The notes: generated by a model from the letters alone, not told the origin. 64,000 nucleotides of DNA from Leucosporidium creatinivorum (GCA_001600635.1 BCKL01000004.1:348878-412877), one strand, 5' to 3'; shown: positions 24,119 to 36,023, counted from the stretch's first letter. Translations and numbers: made by a program.

Positions 24119-25208
24119 ATGTCCGCCGCGGCGACGAAGCAAGCACTGGCGACTGACAGCGAGCGTCTCATCCGCTGCTTAGGATGCGACGTCAAGATTG
24201 GCCGGGCACGCCTCACAAGCTACTCACGTGCGGAGGATGTTTGGCTTTCTATTAGTGAGCAAGACTGCTTCGGATGTCGGAGCGAAAGCGGAGCTGACTT
24301 CTTGTCTCGCTTGCAGCTGCTCGGCGCCGTGCCAGGTGAGTGGCTCTCTCAGCTACATACAGAAGAGCGACTGAACCTATGGGATTCTCAGAAGCAACAC
24401 TGGCCACAGCACCGAGCCGTCTGCAAGAGCCAACGCCGACAGCAGCTCGACCGAGAGGAGGGCGCCCTCATCGAGAAGGAAGCGACGATACGTCACCAGG
24501 ATAAGGCCGACTATCGTCGACTGATCGCAGCCGAGGCGGCGTTCATCGGCTTTCGCAGCGGATTGCTCGCAGGTAGACCCGAGACCCTCAACCTCACCCA
24601 TCTCCTTCGCACCGACCACATCTACCAACCCCAGGGCAAGACCTTGAGGGATAGGTTCAAATTCGTGAGAGCTGAGGTCGTGTCGTTCAAGCAGATGAGG
24701 AGGGAGCACCCCGGCAATGATGCGCTGTTTGACAAGGTGTTCCCGCCGACGAAGGGTTTCGGACCTCACCACGTCGGTTTCCTCGTCGCCATTCATGCCC
24801 TTCGCATTGTTGGAACTACCTCGAGTCCCTTTTCGTTGAACGAGCTACAGCGTGAGCTGTCCTTGACGGCTCCCCGGCGCGACAAGCTAACTCGGCGTTT
24901 CTGCGCTCTCCTTTCCTCTTCTTCTCCTCCGCACAGTGGCGGTCACCTCTCTCGGCGACAACATTCCGGGCATCCCTCCCGCCGCTCAGCGTCCTCTCAA
25001 CCCTCACTGGCAGCAGACGATGGCGCGAGTGCTCGAAGCGCCTCAAGCCGAGATGGTCGCCGTGCTCCTAGAGGATGTAGCTGATACCGAGGGGGCAAAG
25101 AGAGCTGAGCAGCTTAGGCTTGGTGCAGCGCCGGGAATGTGGTGCACAGCGTGCTGGTGCGTTTGCGCTACATCCGTGATCTTGCGCTCGGCGCTGGCTC
25201 GGCCTTAA
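24119..25208 (+). pseudogene. MYND zinc-finger protein copy, frameshifted in the finger
   Basis: Copy of the MYND gene at 59,878-61,083. It starts identically (MSAAATKQALATDSERLIRC, then LGCDVKIG), but at about 24,201 it reads GGCCGGGC where the other copy has GGCCCGGGC. The one-base loss shifts the frame inside the finger. Downstream the old frame is still visible: CGGCLAFY, SAPCQ, QHWPQHRAVCKSQRRQ, LRTDHIY, FVRAEVVSFKQM, VGFLVAIHALRIVGTTS and, after an intron, NPHWQQTMARVLEAPQAEM. The body differs from the right-arm copy at many residues, so the frameshift may be recent or a sequencing error. MYND domains usually bind proline-rich partners; the function here is unknown. Confidence 0.7.
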
Positions 25209-25444
25209 TACCCTTCGCAGAGACTTGTGCAGGCTGGCGGAAGGGCGACAATGTGAAGGGCCGATGGATAGGAGGTACTTCTTACAGCAATGCGGATGCT
25301 GGCGCGCGAGGAAAGGGCGTAGCAACGTGGCCTCGGTCGAATGGCGAAGGGAAAGGCGAGTGGGTGGCAGCTATAGGCTCGAGTAATAGTACATACAGAC
25401 GAACAGAGAGGTGATATGCATAGGACCCATCAAAAGCTCCCTCC

Positions 25445-26394
25445 TCAGCGAGCGGACATCTGCTCCGCCCTCCTGGCCGCCTCCCACTCCTCGTAACTCC
25501 TCGCCGAGGTGACCTGCGATGAGCGAGGAACCTCCCATCCTTGCTCAGAGGGCTCGTAGACAGTGCGAGAGCGTTTGTAGGAAACGTTCGAGGGTTAAGA
25601 GGTGTAGTGGGGAGGCGAGACGGGGGTGGGAGGAGGAGCGCGATCCGGAGCGGGCGAGTGCGTCGAGCCGATGGAGGTCGAGCTGGAGTAACGGCGGTCG
25701 GAGGTGAAGGAGGTGGAGACAGAGAGAGGAGGAGCAGGAAGGGTGTCGTGAGGATTGAGCGATTCGAGGTCATACTCGGTGTAAGAGACGGGGACGGTGC
25801 TTCGGCGAGGTAGCTGCTTCGGCGGAGGAGGGGCATAGTTGGCCGGAGGCGAGGGACGCTTCAGCGAGGGACGCTGAGCTTGATCAAAGGCGCGCTTGCG
25901 AGTTATGAGCCCTCGCTTGGTCTGGTGACGTCGATGGTGAGCGATAGGGAGTGGCGAGAGAGTCAGCTCGGCGGAGGGGAAGGGGAAAGCGGAGCAGCTC
26001 ACCGGTACGTCGACACACTGCTCCTCACGACCTCTATCAACACAGCGAATGCAAGGTCTCACATTCCCACAACTCGTGTGATGCTTCTGCACGCAGCGCC
26101 AAGAGAAGCGGTCAGCCTTGGTCGGCGAGTTCGGCGAGTTCGGCGAAAGGAGAAGCGACTCACCTGGCAGGGGAGGCAAGCCCTCCTGCTCAACTTGCGC
26201 GGTTTGTGATCCTTGGTATAATCGTCCGAGGCGTAGTCTGGTGAACTGGGTGGGGTGGTAGGTGCGGGCCGAGCAGACTTGTAAGCGATCTCCGGTCGAG
26301 AGTGGCGAGGGGCGCTCGGAGGAGAAGGGGAGTCGAGAAAAACGGCGATATCGAGGGTTCGGAGGGGAGGGAGGCGGACGCGGTGAGGGTGCAT
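25445..26394 (-). CDS. Zn(2)Cys(6) transcription factor, left-arm paralogue
   Basis: Fungal-type binuclear zinc-cluster DNA-binding protein, presumably nuclear. The finger is RRACLPCQ joined across an intron to KHHTSCGNVRPCIRCVDRG and then REEQCVDVP. This gives C-x2-C-x6-C-x5-C-x2-C-x8-C, exactly the class consensus, and resembles the Ert1/AcuK subgroup (HxxC...RPCxRC). The intron inside the finger has a normal GTGAGT donor at about 26,170. Downstream are basic residues (KRGLITRKRAFDQAQRP) and a Ser/Pro-rich tail ending SARSYEEWEAARRAEQ. No fungal_trans middle domain is present, so it is a short form. The start ATG at 26394 is the first in the finger frame. Its paralogue lies at 58,791-59,725. 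Confidence 0.75.
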
Positions 26395-26689
26395 TGGTAG
26401 AAAAGTGGTCGGGTGGTCGCCCGGTAGGCTCGCGGGTTCGTGGTGAAGGCTCCATGAGGAAAAAGAAGAGAAGGGAGAGAGGCGAGCGAGTTGGCTGCTC
26501 TTGAGTCCGAGTTGCCCCACATGGTGAAGACAAGGAGATGGTCAGCTGGTCTCCGTACTAAGGCCGGTTGGGGTAAGATCAGGCGGTGTAAGTGAACAGA
26601 TTGGGGGCCGTCGGAGGAAAGCTCGGCGATGTCAGTCCTGACCCCTCTCGCCGAGGTCCAGCTCAGCGAGTCCTGTAGCATGCTATAGC

Positions 26690-26828
26690 GCTTTGCAGTC
26701 TCATGATGGCCCTCCTCAATACCCTCTGGACCCAATCCGAGCGACATGCTAGCACTACTCCTCCTCCTCGGTTTCGCCTTCGCCGAGCGTCCTCCGAGGC
26801 TACTGCAGCCCCTCCGACTCACCCTCAC
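26690..26828 (-). pseudogene. 3' fragment of the START-like gene
   Basis: Matches the last ~30 codons and stop region of the gene ending at 58,485: RRRSSASMSLGLG, then EGIEEG, followed by shared 3' flank with the word TAGCATGCTA. Only the tail is present; upstream of it the homology stops. This shows the duplicated segment was cut from the right-arm locus and pasted here. Confidence 0.8.
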
Positions 26829-27602
26829 CGCGCTCAGTAGTCTTCTAGAGCATCCAGGTACAAGCGGTCCTACTCAGTCGTCTATCTGGACGTCTCGATG
26901 CGAACGCCGACTCCTCCTCGCAGCCGGCGCCGAGGAAGCGGTCGACTCAGGGATCCGCGCGGCCGGAAGACACTGTAAAACAACGGAGGTCGTGAAAATC
27001 AGCCTACAGCTGCTCTGTACCGCCTACACTAGACTCCACCGACCGAGCTACTCCTGGTGAGCCGCGAATGCCCCAGGCGAAGGGCGCAAGCTTGTCGGTC
27101 CCTTGCCCTCCGTCCTCTCACCTCGTTCTCGTCTCGCCCGTCGGCGCCGCTCGCCAGTCCTTCGGTACATCTACCTTCGTCGCTCTTTAGGTCGCCTGTA
27201 TCCCATCAGCGCCTCTCCTCCTTCCGCCTTCGCCCCCCGAAAACAACACGGACGGACCCTCCCTTCGAACGCGCATCGCTCTTCTCTTCGCTCTCGTCTC
27301 GGTGCAGCTGTAGGAGGTCCTAGCAGGAAGGTAAGCATCTTCTATCACAAGCTACAGGACTCCACTGCAGAGCAGAGGGAGGGAGGAGCTAAGACAAGCG
27401 CTGAGACCTGAGGCACGTCCCGCCTGCAAGTTGAGCGAGAGACGGTCGCAGGACGCTGCTAGAGAGCGTGGAAGGCGGTGGCAGGGTTACTGGGACATAT
27501 CAGGCTACATACGAGCGCGTAGATGTTGTCGGGGAGCAGCTGGGGTCGTAGCGTTGAGCGCCCGAACTCACGAGACGCTTCCTTCTCAGCAGTGCGTTCG
27601 CC
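26829..27602. other. Region upstream of RAX2
   Basis: About 770 bases between the inverted-repeat boundary and the RAX2 start. Pyrimidine-rich at 27,060-27,330. No gene or RNA recognised; presumably the RAX2 promoter and leader. Confidence 0.4.
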
Positions 27603-30600
27603 ATGATCCCTCGAACAGCCTTCGCCCGGCCGCTACCAGCAGCGATTCTCTGTTACCTCACACTCGCCCTCACTCCAGCTATCGCCGACTCTTCGCTCCC
27701 CAAAATCGACTTCGGCTCGCTGGGCAAGGTCGGAGTAGTGGGGTCGTTCGCTGGCCTCTCCCTCTACGACGCAGAGACCGCCTCCGTCACCTACTCGCCA
27801 ACAGCTTCGACTCTACTCGCGCGTTCGGCAACTGGCGACCTCTCCAACGTTGGCGCAACGAACCAAGGCGGGAACATCGCCGCGCTCTGCCAAACCCCAT
27901 CGGGCACTCTCTTCGTCGGCGGGTCCTTCTCCTCGTTGGGAGGACAGGCAGCAGTCAACATCGCCGCCTACGAGCCCGCCACCGACACCTTCTCGGCGCT
28001 CGGCGCAGGTCTGGACGGCGAGGTGCGCGCACTGTCCTGCAACGGGACGACCGTCTACGCCGGAGGAGACTTTACGGGACCAGCAGGCGGCAGCGGATTC
28101 GGAGGCAACGTAGCAGCATGGTCCATCGCAGATCAGAGCTGGGCGCCGTTGCCCTTCGCTGGGCTGAACGGCGCGGTCGAGGCCATCACCCCCAGCGAGG
28201 ACGGCAAGAGCCTGTTCTTCGGCGGAGACTTCTCGACGGTCTTCTCCAACGGCACTAGCACTACCGTTGGCTCCTCCAACACCACCTTCCAATCCCTCGG
28301 ATCCTCCCTCGTCCCCATCTCCCTTAATTCGTCCGACTACGTCGCCAGCCCTACGACTTATATCTCGGGTTTCGGTCGCCCCCAGTACATCTTCTGTCCT
28401 CGACGCGGTGACGGAATTGGCGCCAGCTGGCTCCTCGTCGATGGTGCAGTCGGTAGCTTTATCGCTCGGGTGTATCGACCGCTCTCGGTGCGAGGAATCC
28501 GACTCGGCAACACCTTCTACGAGGGCCGAGGAACGGCCAACTTTAGGTGCGTTGGTAGCTCTGCGCCCTGTAGCGAGTATAGCTGACATTCGCTTGACCA
28601 ACAGCCTCACCTCCATCCCCGACAACACCGTCCTCGAGCTCACCTACGCCTCCGACCCTTCCGACTCTTCCTCGGCGCTCACGACCTGCCAGTCCAACTG
28701 CCCCCTCGCTCATAACGAGAGCATCCCCTACCAGGACTTCCTCTTCCCCGAGAACACCACCATGACGGGCTTCGAGCTTAACATCTTCGGCTGGTACGGC
28801 GCCGGCGCAGGACTTCACCTCCTCCAGCTCCTCTCCGACGGAGCCTACGCCTACGGAGTCGAGTCCAACAACCTCTCGCCCTGTAGCGCTGGTCTCGGAG
28901 CCTCCAACCAGTCTGGCGTCGCTACCACTGGCAGCTGGAATCAGACGGACGTGGTCTCGTCCATTGCCGGCACTTATCAACCGGTCGCCGTGGCCTACGT
29001 CGAAGGAGGAACGGCCGTCGCTGATGCGCCTACGCTCACCTGGACGCCCTACGTCGGTACGCCTGGAGCTTACGAAGTCTACTTCGTCACCCCCGGCTGC
29101 CAGGAGCAGGGCACCTGCGCGACTAGGACGCGCGTCTCCCTCGTAGCTACTCCCGGAGGCGATGGTACTGGAGAAGCGACTACCACCGTCGTCGATCAGA
29201 CCAACACGGCCGAAAGCTCGACCCTCATCTACTCCGGCAACCTCCTCGCTTCCACCGACAGCACCCCTGGCCTCTCCGTCACCCTCAGCCTCGCCAATGG
29301 AGGAGCCCCCAACGCGGGAACCACCTACGAGCTCGTCGCCGACATGGTCTCCCTTCGCGCCAACAGCACCAATGGCACCTCCACCGCCGCCCAGCTCCTC
29401 AATGGCCACGGCCTCTTCGAGTACACTCTCGTCGGTACGGGCGCGTTCGACGATGCTGTCGCCGCCACTTCATCCCTCAACGCCACCTCGACTCTCACGA
29501 ATGCTACTGGGATCGACGAGGTCGCCTTCAAGCTCAACCAGGGCGCCTCGGTCCACTCGGTCGTCTCGGTCGGCTCGGGCGCATCCCTTCGAGTCTTCCT
29601 CGGAGGCAACTTTACCTACACCGACGGATCGACCACCTCCGCCAACGTCGTGTCGTACACCAAGGACGCCATCACCGTCGCTCCCAACGGAGGACTCGCC
29701 GGCGCCATCTCGTCACTCACCGAGCACGCCGGAGTCCTCTACGCCGCCGGCGAGTTCGTCGCTACCAGCGATGGCAGCGTCAAGAATCTCGATGGAGTCG
29801 CCAAGTGGGAGTACAACACGCCCAACAGCGTTTGGGCCGCTCTTGCCGACGTCCCCAGCGTCGGAGGTTCGATCGAGCAGCTCGGCGTCGCCAACACGGG
29901 CGTCAACGATTCCATCGTCGCCGTCGGCGGAGGAGGACACGGTCTCGCTTTCTACGACCCTGCCTCGTCCAGCTGGAACTCGTCGCAAGCTGGGCTCCTG
30001 ATCGGCAACCTCACCGCTGTCGGAGCTGCTTCCTCCGTCTCCGACAAGAACGGCACCATCTACGTCGCTGGCAACATCATCGCCGCCTCGAGCAACTCTG
30101 CACCAGGAGGAGCTCTCCTCTCCCGCGGCAAGGATGGGTCCCCCAAGATCACCTCCCTCGGTTACCAGCTCGAGTCGGCTACCTCTTCCTCCTCGTCCAA
30201 CTCCTACTCCGCCGTCGCCAACCGCGAACGTCGCCGCTCCAAGATGAACATCGTCGCTCGCGCCATCGTCGACGAGGTCGTCGCTGCACTCAGTCCCCGC
30301 TCCCCTCGCCTCGAGACTCGCGCCCCCGCCGCCTCGGTCAACATCACCCTTCCCTCGGCCATCAGCTCCACGACGACGGGGCAGGTCCTCACCGGCGCCT
30401 TCTGGAAGAATGGATCGACCGAGCTCATGCTCATCGGCGGCAACTTTGTCACCTCGGACGGCATCACCTCGCTCGGCCTCTACGACGTCGACGCCAAGAC
30501 TCTCGCTGCTGTTCCCGGTCAGAGCATCTCGGGCGCCGTCTCGACCCTCGCTGTCTTTGACAACACGGCGTGGATTGGAGGCAACTTCACCACCGCGTCA

Positions 30601-32245
30601 GGTCGTCAAGGCTTCTCCACCTACAACCTCGCCGACTCGACGCTCGATGATTCGGAGCCTCCCCTCACTGGTGCGCTGGTCTCGCTGCTGGTGCTCGAGA
30701 AGCGAAGCTGACCTTTTTCTATTCGTAGGCTACGCCGGAGACAACGCTACCGTCAACGTGATCGCGCAACGCCCTGGCTACAAGTCGACCATCGTCGTCG
30801 CCGGAGCCTTCTACTCGGCCGGCTCGATGCCGTGCCAGAGCATCTGCCTGTGGGACACTAGCGCTCTCCAGTGGTCTTCGCTCGGCGGAGGACTGCAAGG
30901 AGTCGTCGGCGCCATCTCGTTTGCTGGAGTGCGTGCAGCTCTCGCGGCTCATCTTCGCTCCCTCGCTGACCTCTAGCCTCGCCGAACAGTCCAACTCGGA
31001 GTACCTCATCGCCGCTGGACAGTTTACGCTCGCCGGGGAGACGACCTACCTCGCCGAATGGCACTTCAAGAACTCGACCTGGACCTCCATTGGCAAGAGC
31101 AGCGATATCCCTGGACCCGCCACGGCCGTCTCGAGCGACAGCAACAACGAGAACAAGATCTTTGTCGCTGGAACTTCCACCGCCGGCGAGCCCTACCTCC
31201 TCTACTACAACGGAACCGCCTGGGCCGACGTCAACGGCGGAGCACTCGGCACCGGCTCGGGCGTCCAGCAGCTCGTCTTTGTCCCCATCTCCACCAGTCA
31301 CTCGTCCAACGATATCGTCGAGTCGAACCGCATGCTCCTCGTCTCGGGCGACCTCAGCATCAACGACACGAGCATTTCGAGCGCTCTCTACGACGGCGAG
31401 ACGTGGTATCCTTACCTCGTCTCCACCGCCTCGACGGGAGCTGCTGGCGTCGTCTCCCAGTTCTTCTACTCCATCACCAGCTTTAGCCTCTCCGCTGCTC
31501 GTGAGTCTTGACGTCTCCTTCCCTCGTCGGCGCTCAACTGACTCTCGCCTTGAAAACAGACCACCTGTCGGTCGGCGTCGTTATCCTCATCTCCATCGCC
31601 ATCGCCCTCGGAGTCGTCTTCCTTCTCGTCCTCGTCGGTCTCCTCATCGCCCTCGCACGGAGACGAGACGAGCCGCAGTACCCCGGCCCTCCACCAGCGA
31701 GGCAGATGGACGGCGATAGCGTCAACGACGTTCGGCCGACGTCGCTCCTTACTACTGTCGGAGCTGCTACGGTACGTTTGGTCTCGGATGCCTCTATACT
31801 GTGAGCCATGCTGACCCTTGGTCCCTACCTCAGGCGGTCCTCCTCGACGGCAAGGGCGAGAAGCGCGCGTCCAAGCCCGCCGAAGCACATCACGACGCCG
31901 ACCAGTACTCTATCGATGGAGCTGGAGCGTTCGACGGTGATGACAGTTACGACAGCCACCAGTACGGCGACGATGGAGGAGCCTCGGCCTCGCGCGCTCG
32001 CTACTCGTTCACCGCCGAGCATCCCGGAGAGCTCACAATCCGCAGCGGGGAGGACCTCACCATCCTGGAGAACTCGGATCCGAATTGGTGAGTGCTGTCT
32101 TCTTTGCCTCGTTGCGTCTCGAAGGACGGAAGCTGACCGACGCTCCTCCGCCTCCCCTCGCCCTCTGCGCTTCTCCTCTCGCAGGTTCTTGATGCAGAAC
32201 GCAACAGGAGCTCGCGGACTCGTCCCTGCATCGTATATCACCTGA
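27603..32245 (+). CDS. RAX2: Rax2-like cortical polarity protein with C-terminal SH3
   Basis: Large single-pass membrane glycoprotein that marks division sites and controls bud-site or hyphal-tip polarity. The start at 27603 gives a signal peptide (ILCYLTLALTPAIADSS). A long lumenal/extracellular part follows, made of Rax2-type kelch-like repeats: GGSFSSLGGQAAVNIAAY, YAGGDFTG, FFGGDFSTV, FLGGNFTYTDG, AGEFVATSDG, IGGNFVTSDGITSLGLYD, IGGNFTTASG. Near 31,560-31,660 is a strong transmembrane helix (VGVVILISIAIALGVVFLLV), then a basic RRRDEPQYPGPP. The last two exons encode an SH3 domain: ARYSFTAEHPGELTIRSGED, LTILENSDPNW, GARGLVPASYIT. Introns sit near 28,547-28,603, 30,674-30,729, 30,930-30,975, 31,501-31,560, 31,772-31,833 and 32,090-32,184. 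The SH3 tail is not part of the classical yeast protein. Confidence 0.87.
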
Positions 32246-32601
32246 CTAGATTTCTTTTTTCTTCTCACGTTCTCGCACCTTTCCCCCATCTCCTGTCGTT
32301 CCCCTTCGCTCTTTCTAGACTCTCCCCCGAGCCGGCCTCCCACTTACTTAACTACTCTAAGGCGCTGCGTTTCGCTTTTACCCCACTCTCCCTCGCATTT
32401 TCACATCAGTGTACACATTCCCTCCTCTTTGATACCCTACACATACCCCCGTTTTGAGCACTAAGCTACTCCCTTCCCCTCCTTTTTTCTAGGTCAATCT
32501 AGTTCGTTCACTTACAGTTCTCCGAGCGAGCGCGAGAACAGAGAGAGGGTATCACAGAAGACCTTGCAACCGCTACTGCTATTACTACACAACTCGCTCG
32601 C
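32246..32601. terminator. Convergent 3' flank, RAX2 / VPS26
   Basis: About 356 bases between two facing stop codons. It is T/C-rich on the plus strand and contains no gene. It must hold both 3' ends; no single polyadenylation signal can be singled out. Confidence 0.4.
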
Positions 32602-34073
32602 TCAAGCCTGATCCGGGATCGGCTCCTCCCTTCCTCCCTCGAGCTTCTGCCCCAGCTCGGCGGGCGGCTGAGGTAGACCGATCTGCTCCCTCGTATCCTG
32701 ACGGTACACAGTGATCTCCTGTTGTCTGTTGCGGTTCCGAAGGGACTCAGCGAAGCTCGCAGCGGAGAGGAGAGGCAAGACTCACTTGAAGTACCTCCGG
32801 TTCTCCTCATCAATGAGGACGAGGTTGAGGTAGTAGCGAGTCGAGAACTTTTTGTTGACGTCGCGGAAGGTAGGGGTGAGCTCGAAGCCGCCGAGGAAGA
32901 GGCGGATGGGTATTGTCTCGCCTGTCGGTTCGGCGGAGGGTCAGCTTGGCAGTGAGGGAAGTCGGAGGGAGAACTGACCTCGGACGGGAGCACCGTCCAT
33001 GATCTCAAACTTGGTGATCGTTTCCGACTCGTTGTACTGATTTGGTGCTGCAGAGGAGGGAGGTTAGCCAGAATCGACCGAGATGCAGCGAAGAGACGTA
33101 CCCGCTCCCGTCGTTTCTCGTCGAATGATGGAGAGCTCCATGTGCTTAATCTTGATCCTCACCAGCAGGAAGTAGATCTTGCCGACGATGACGTCCTTGA
33201 GGTGGTATCTGAGCGAAACGGGGGTCAGCTCGGCGATCTCGAACTTCGGCGAGCCAGAAGCGATTCACTTGGACTTGTTGTACTCGAACTCAATATGCAG
33301 GCAGTCCTCGATTCCTACTTCCATCTTGATCGAGTTGTTCGAGTCTGGTGGCATGCGGAACGAGTGCACCCAGATGTCCTTCTCCTTGACGACGTCGGCC
33401 ATCCTCCTCGAAACAGTCACGCGGACAAAGTACCTGTTTAATGAAGCGCGGAGGTCAGCTACGCGTATGAGAAGGCAGAGAGACCCAAGAGACCCACCTC
33501 AGCTTGACATTGATGCCGTGGTAGCTCTCGTACTGCTTCTCGACATTCTTGAACTCGAAATCGAACGCCTGGGCCGTCCTCAGCTCGCCAGGGTCGGCCA
33601 GCTCTTGTACCAGCGAGAGGAACTCGTAGTGGTTGCCGCGGTCGTAGAAAAGCTCTGCTCGGGGATGGCATCGGGGGTGGGAGGAGGCCGTCAGCGGTGG
33701 GGACGGCGAGAAGAGGCAAAGGGAGACTGCTCACCGATAGAACCGACAAACTCGACCTTGATACCATCGTGCTTTACTCCCTTGCCATCTCGAACTCTCA
33801 CAATCGCCTGCAGAACGGCAAGCAATGGGGCAACACGCACGCTCGTCAGCTCCGCTTCCCTCTGTACCCTTCTCTGCACACTCTGCACACTCTAAAGCAG
33901 TGCAGGAGTAGATAGAACCTCACCTGACCTCTGACCGACTCTCCATCAAAGTAGACGGGGCACTTCTCCTTGCGATCCTTGTCCTGCTTGACCTCGACCT
34001 GTTGCCTCTCCTCTTCGTTGTCGAGGCGTACGTCCACGTCCAAGGGAGAAGAGAAACTGAAGAAGCTGGCCAT
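32602..34073 (-). CDS. VPS26: Retromer subunit Vps26
   Basis: Arrestin-fold subunit of the retromer core (with Vps35 and Vps29), which returns cargo from endosomes to the Golgi. The start at 34073 gives MASFFSFSSPLDVDVRLDNEEER. Characteristic blocks follow: CPVYFDGESVRGQV, HDGIKVEFVGSIE, HYEFLSLVQELADPGEL, FDFEFKNVEKQYESYHGINV, LRYFVRVTV, IWVHSFRMPPDSN, GIEDCLHIEFEYNKSKYHL, DVIVGKIYFLLVRIKIK, and ENRRYFKQQEITVYR near the end. The C-terminus is GREEPIPDQA with stop at 32602. The residue blocks match Vps26 throughout and length is normal (about 320-330 aa). About six short introns with CTGAC branch sites. Confidence 0.93.
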
Positions 34074-34532
34074 CGTCGAGTGAGGAGGCTGCTTGGCGGG
34101 GCGGAGAGGGAGACGAGCGGTGGGGGTAACGGCTGAGCGCTGAAAGGTGGGAGAGGAGCAAGTAGGTTGCTAGAGCGCTGCCGAGACCTGAGAGTGCTGT
34201 CGATTGGCTGCTGGACGAGGCGAAGTGAAGACGAGATGAGACGAAGGAGGCAGAGAGCGAAGTGCGCTGGAGGCGCCGACTCAGGCAAGGAGAGGAAGAA
34301 GCGAAGTACACCAGATCCAGCCGAGCGGGCTGCAGAGCGACACTCATGCAGCGAAAGACTGATCCACAAGTCCTCCACGGCCTTGCCCATAGTATCCTCT
34401 CTGATTTCGGCGTTCGCACTCTCCAGCTCTCAGCTCCCTCACCGAGCGCCGATATCGCTAAGTGGGGTCTAGGTTGCATTCCTCGCTGCTGCATTTATGA
34501 ACCTGTACAGTGTATCAATATTCAAGAATGGT
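34074..34532. other. VPS26 upstream region / ARG3 3' flank
   Basis: About 460 bases, purine-rich on the plus strand. It holds the VPS26 promoter. No gene or RNA seen. Confidence 0.4.
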
Positions 34533-36023
34533 TTAGACCTTCCAGCGACCGAAGAAGAGGTCGAAGCAGGCGAGGATGGTCCATTTGCTGCGAAGGAGTC
34601 CAAGAGGCTGTGGGTCAGCTCATTGGCTCTCCACGTTCGGCCTCCCTCGGCGACCAAAGCTCCCTCGAGCAACTCCAGCTGCAACTCACCGGTTCTCCGC
34701 CTCCTGGAAGACGACCGAGTTAGGTCCGTAGAAGACCTCATCGTCGACCTCGTACTCGTGGCGAGGGAGGCAGTGCATGAAGAGCGAATCCTTGACGGCT
34801 CCTCCACGGGCGAGCAGGTCGTTGGTGATCTGATAGCCGGCAAAGTCCTTGAGGCGCTTGGCCGTCTCGTCCTCCTGGCCCATTGAGATCCTGCGAGGCC
34901 GAGCGAGCGTCAGTGAGCGTACAGCAGGAAGAGCCAGCGATGTCAGACGCACCAGGTATCGGTAGTGATGACATGCGCGCCCTTGACGGCCTCCTCGGGG
35001 CTGTGAGTGTGAATGATTTTGCCCTCTCCTCCCTCGGTCTTGAGCGCCTTCTCAGCCCTCTCCATCACCTCCTTGTCCAGAGGGTATCCCTCAGGAGTAG
35101 CGATCTGGAGGTTGATACCCAGACGAGGGTAAGTGACGATCATCTCGTTGAGGATGTTGTTGGAATCGCCGATCCAGGCGACGGTCAAGCCCTTGAGGGA
35201 GGAGAGTTCGGGCGAGTAAGGGTCGCGGACTTCGAGGAGGGTTTGAAGGTCGGCGAGGATTTGGGTGGGGTGGTAGAGGTGGGAGAGGGCGTTGATGACG
35301 GGGACCGAGGAGTTGGCGGCGAGGGTCTGCGATGGGAAAGCCGGGGTCAGCGAGAGTCTGGGCGGCGCACGGATCGTCGGCAGCTCACCTCGACCTCAGA
35401 GTGGTGTCCTACACGAGCCATGATACCGTCGACCATGCTAGAGACGACGCGCGAGGTATCGTAGAGACTCTCGTTGACGCCGAGCTGAATGTCGTTCGAT
35501 CCGAGGAACATGGGGTGTCCACCTGTAGCGCATCATGTCGTCAGCTCTCCAATGATCACTGCACTGCTTCCACAGCCTCTCGGAACTCACCCAAGAGCTG
35601 CACGGCGCTCTCGGAAGCCACACGGGTCCTGGTGCTCCTCTTGCTGAACATCAAAGCGACCGTCTTGCTCTCCAAGCTCTTCTCGGCGATCAAATCTGTA
35701 CTCGCACCCTCGACCTGCTCCCTCAGCGCCTCAGCGGTCCTTCCAGCTACAGGAATCGCGTTGGCCTTGTACTGCTGTTTGAAGGCGATGGCGCTGCTGA
35801 TGATGGATTGAATCTGGCCCACCGAGAGGTCGGCCAAGGTGAGAAGATGCGGTGGACGGAGACCCGACTCTGAAGGGTGCAGTGTTGGTGCTGGGCCTCC
35901 GCTGCTGGTCGAGAGGGAGCGCGAGGCGAATGAGGCGAACGAAGGCGAGATAAGGCGGGTGGTAGGGCACGAGCAGCGGGCGGCAGAGGCAATTGAAGTG
36001 GTCAGTTTGCTACTGAGGAGCAT
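34533..36023 (-). CDS. ARG3: Ornithine carbamoyltransferase, mitochondrial
   Basis: Condenses ornithine and carbamoyl phosphate to citrulline, the step after carbamoyl-phosphate synthetase in arginine synthesis. The start at 36023 opens with a Ser/Arg-rich presequence ([19 protein letters not shown]...), so the enzyme is probably in the mitochondrial matrix, as in filamentous fungi and unlike S. cerevisiae. Catalytic motifs: [14 protein letters not shown] (S-x-R-T-R carbamoyl-phosphate loop), GHPMFLG, ARVGHH, then [20 protein letters not shown] (H-P-x-Q), [10 protein letters not shown], and [14 protein letters not shown] (the H-C-L-P-R loop). It ends [13 protein letters not shown] at 34533. 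About five introns. CPA1, the carbamoyl-phosphate supplier, lies 16 kb away in the same window. Confidence 0.95.

Larger units (their letters stand above)
23825..26828. repeat. Left arm of a ~3 kb inverted repeat
   Basis: Reverse complement of about 58,410-61,385. Reading this arm on the minus strand gives the same order as the right arm: tail of the START-like gene, Zn2Cys6 gene, spacer, MYND gene, MYND upstream region. Stretches such as the MYND upstream region (24,040-24,120 against 61,080-61,160) are almost identical, while the middle of the MYND gene and the intergenic spacer have diverged. The outer limits are judged by eye and may shift by tens of bases. Confidence 0.85.

Noticed and set aside
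23825-26828. Inverted-repeat arms as terminal inverted repeats of a giant mobile element
   Set aside because: The spacer is ordinary conserved genes (RAX2, VPS26, ARG3, CPA1), with no tyrosine recombinase or transposase, and the arms carry host-type genes.
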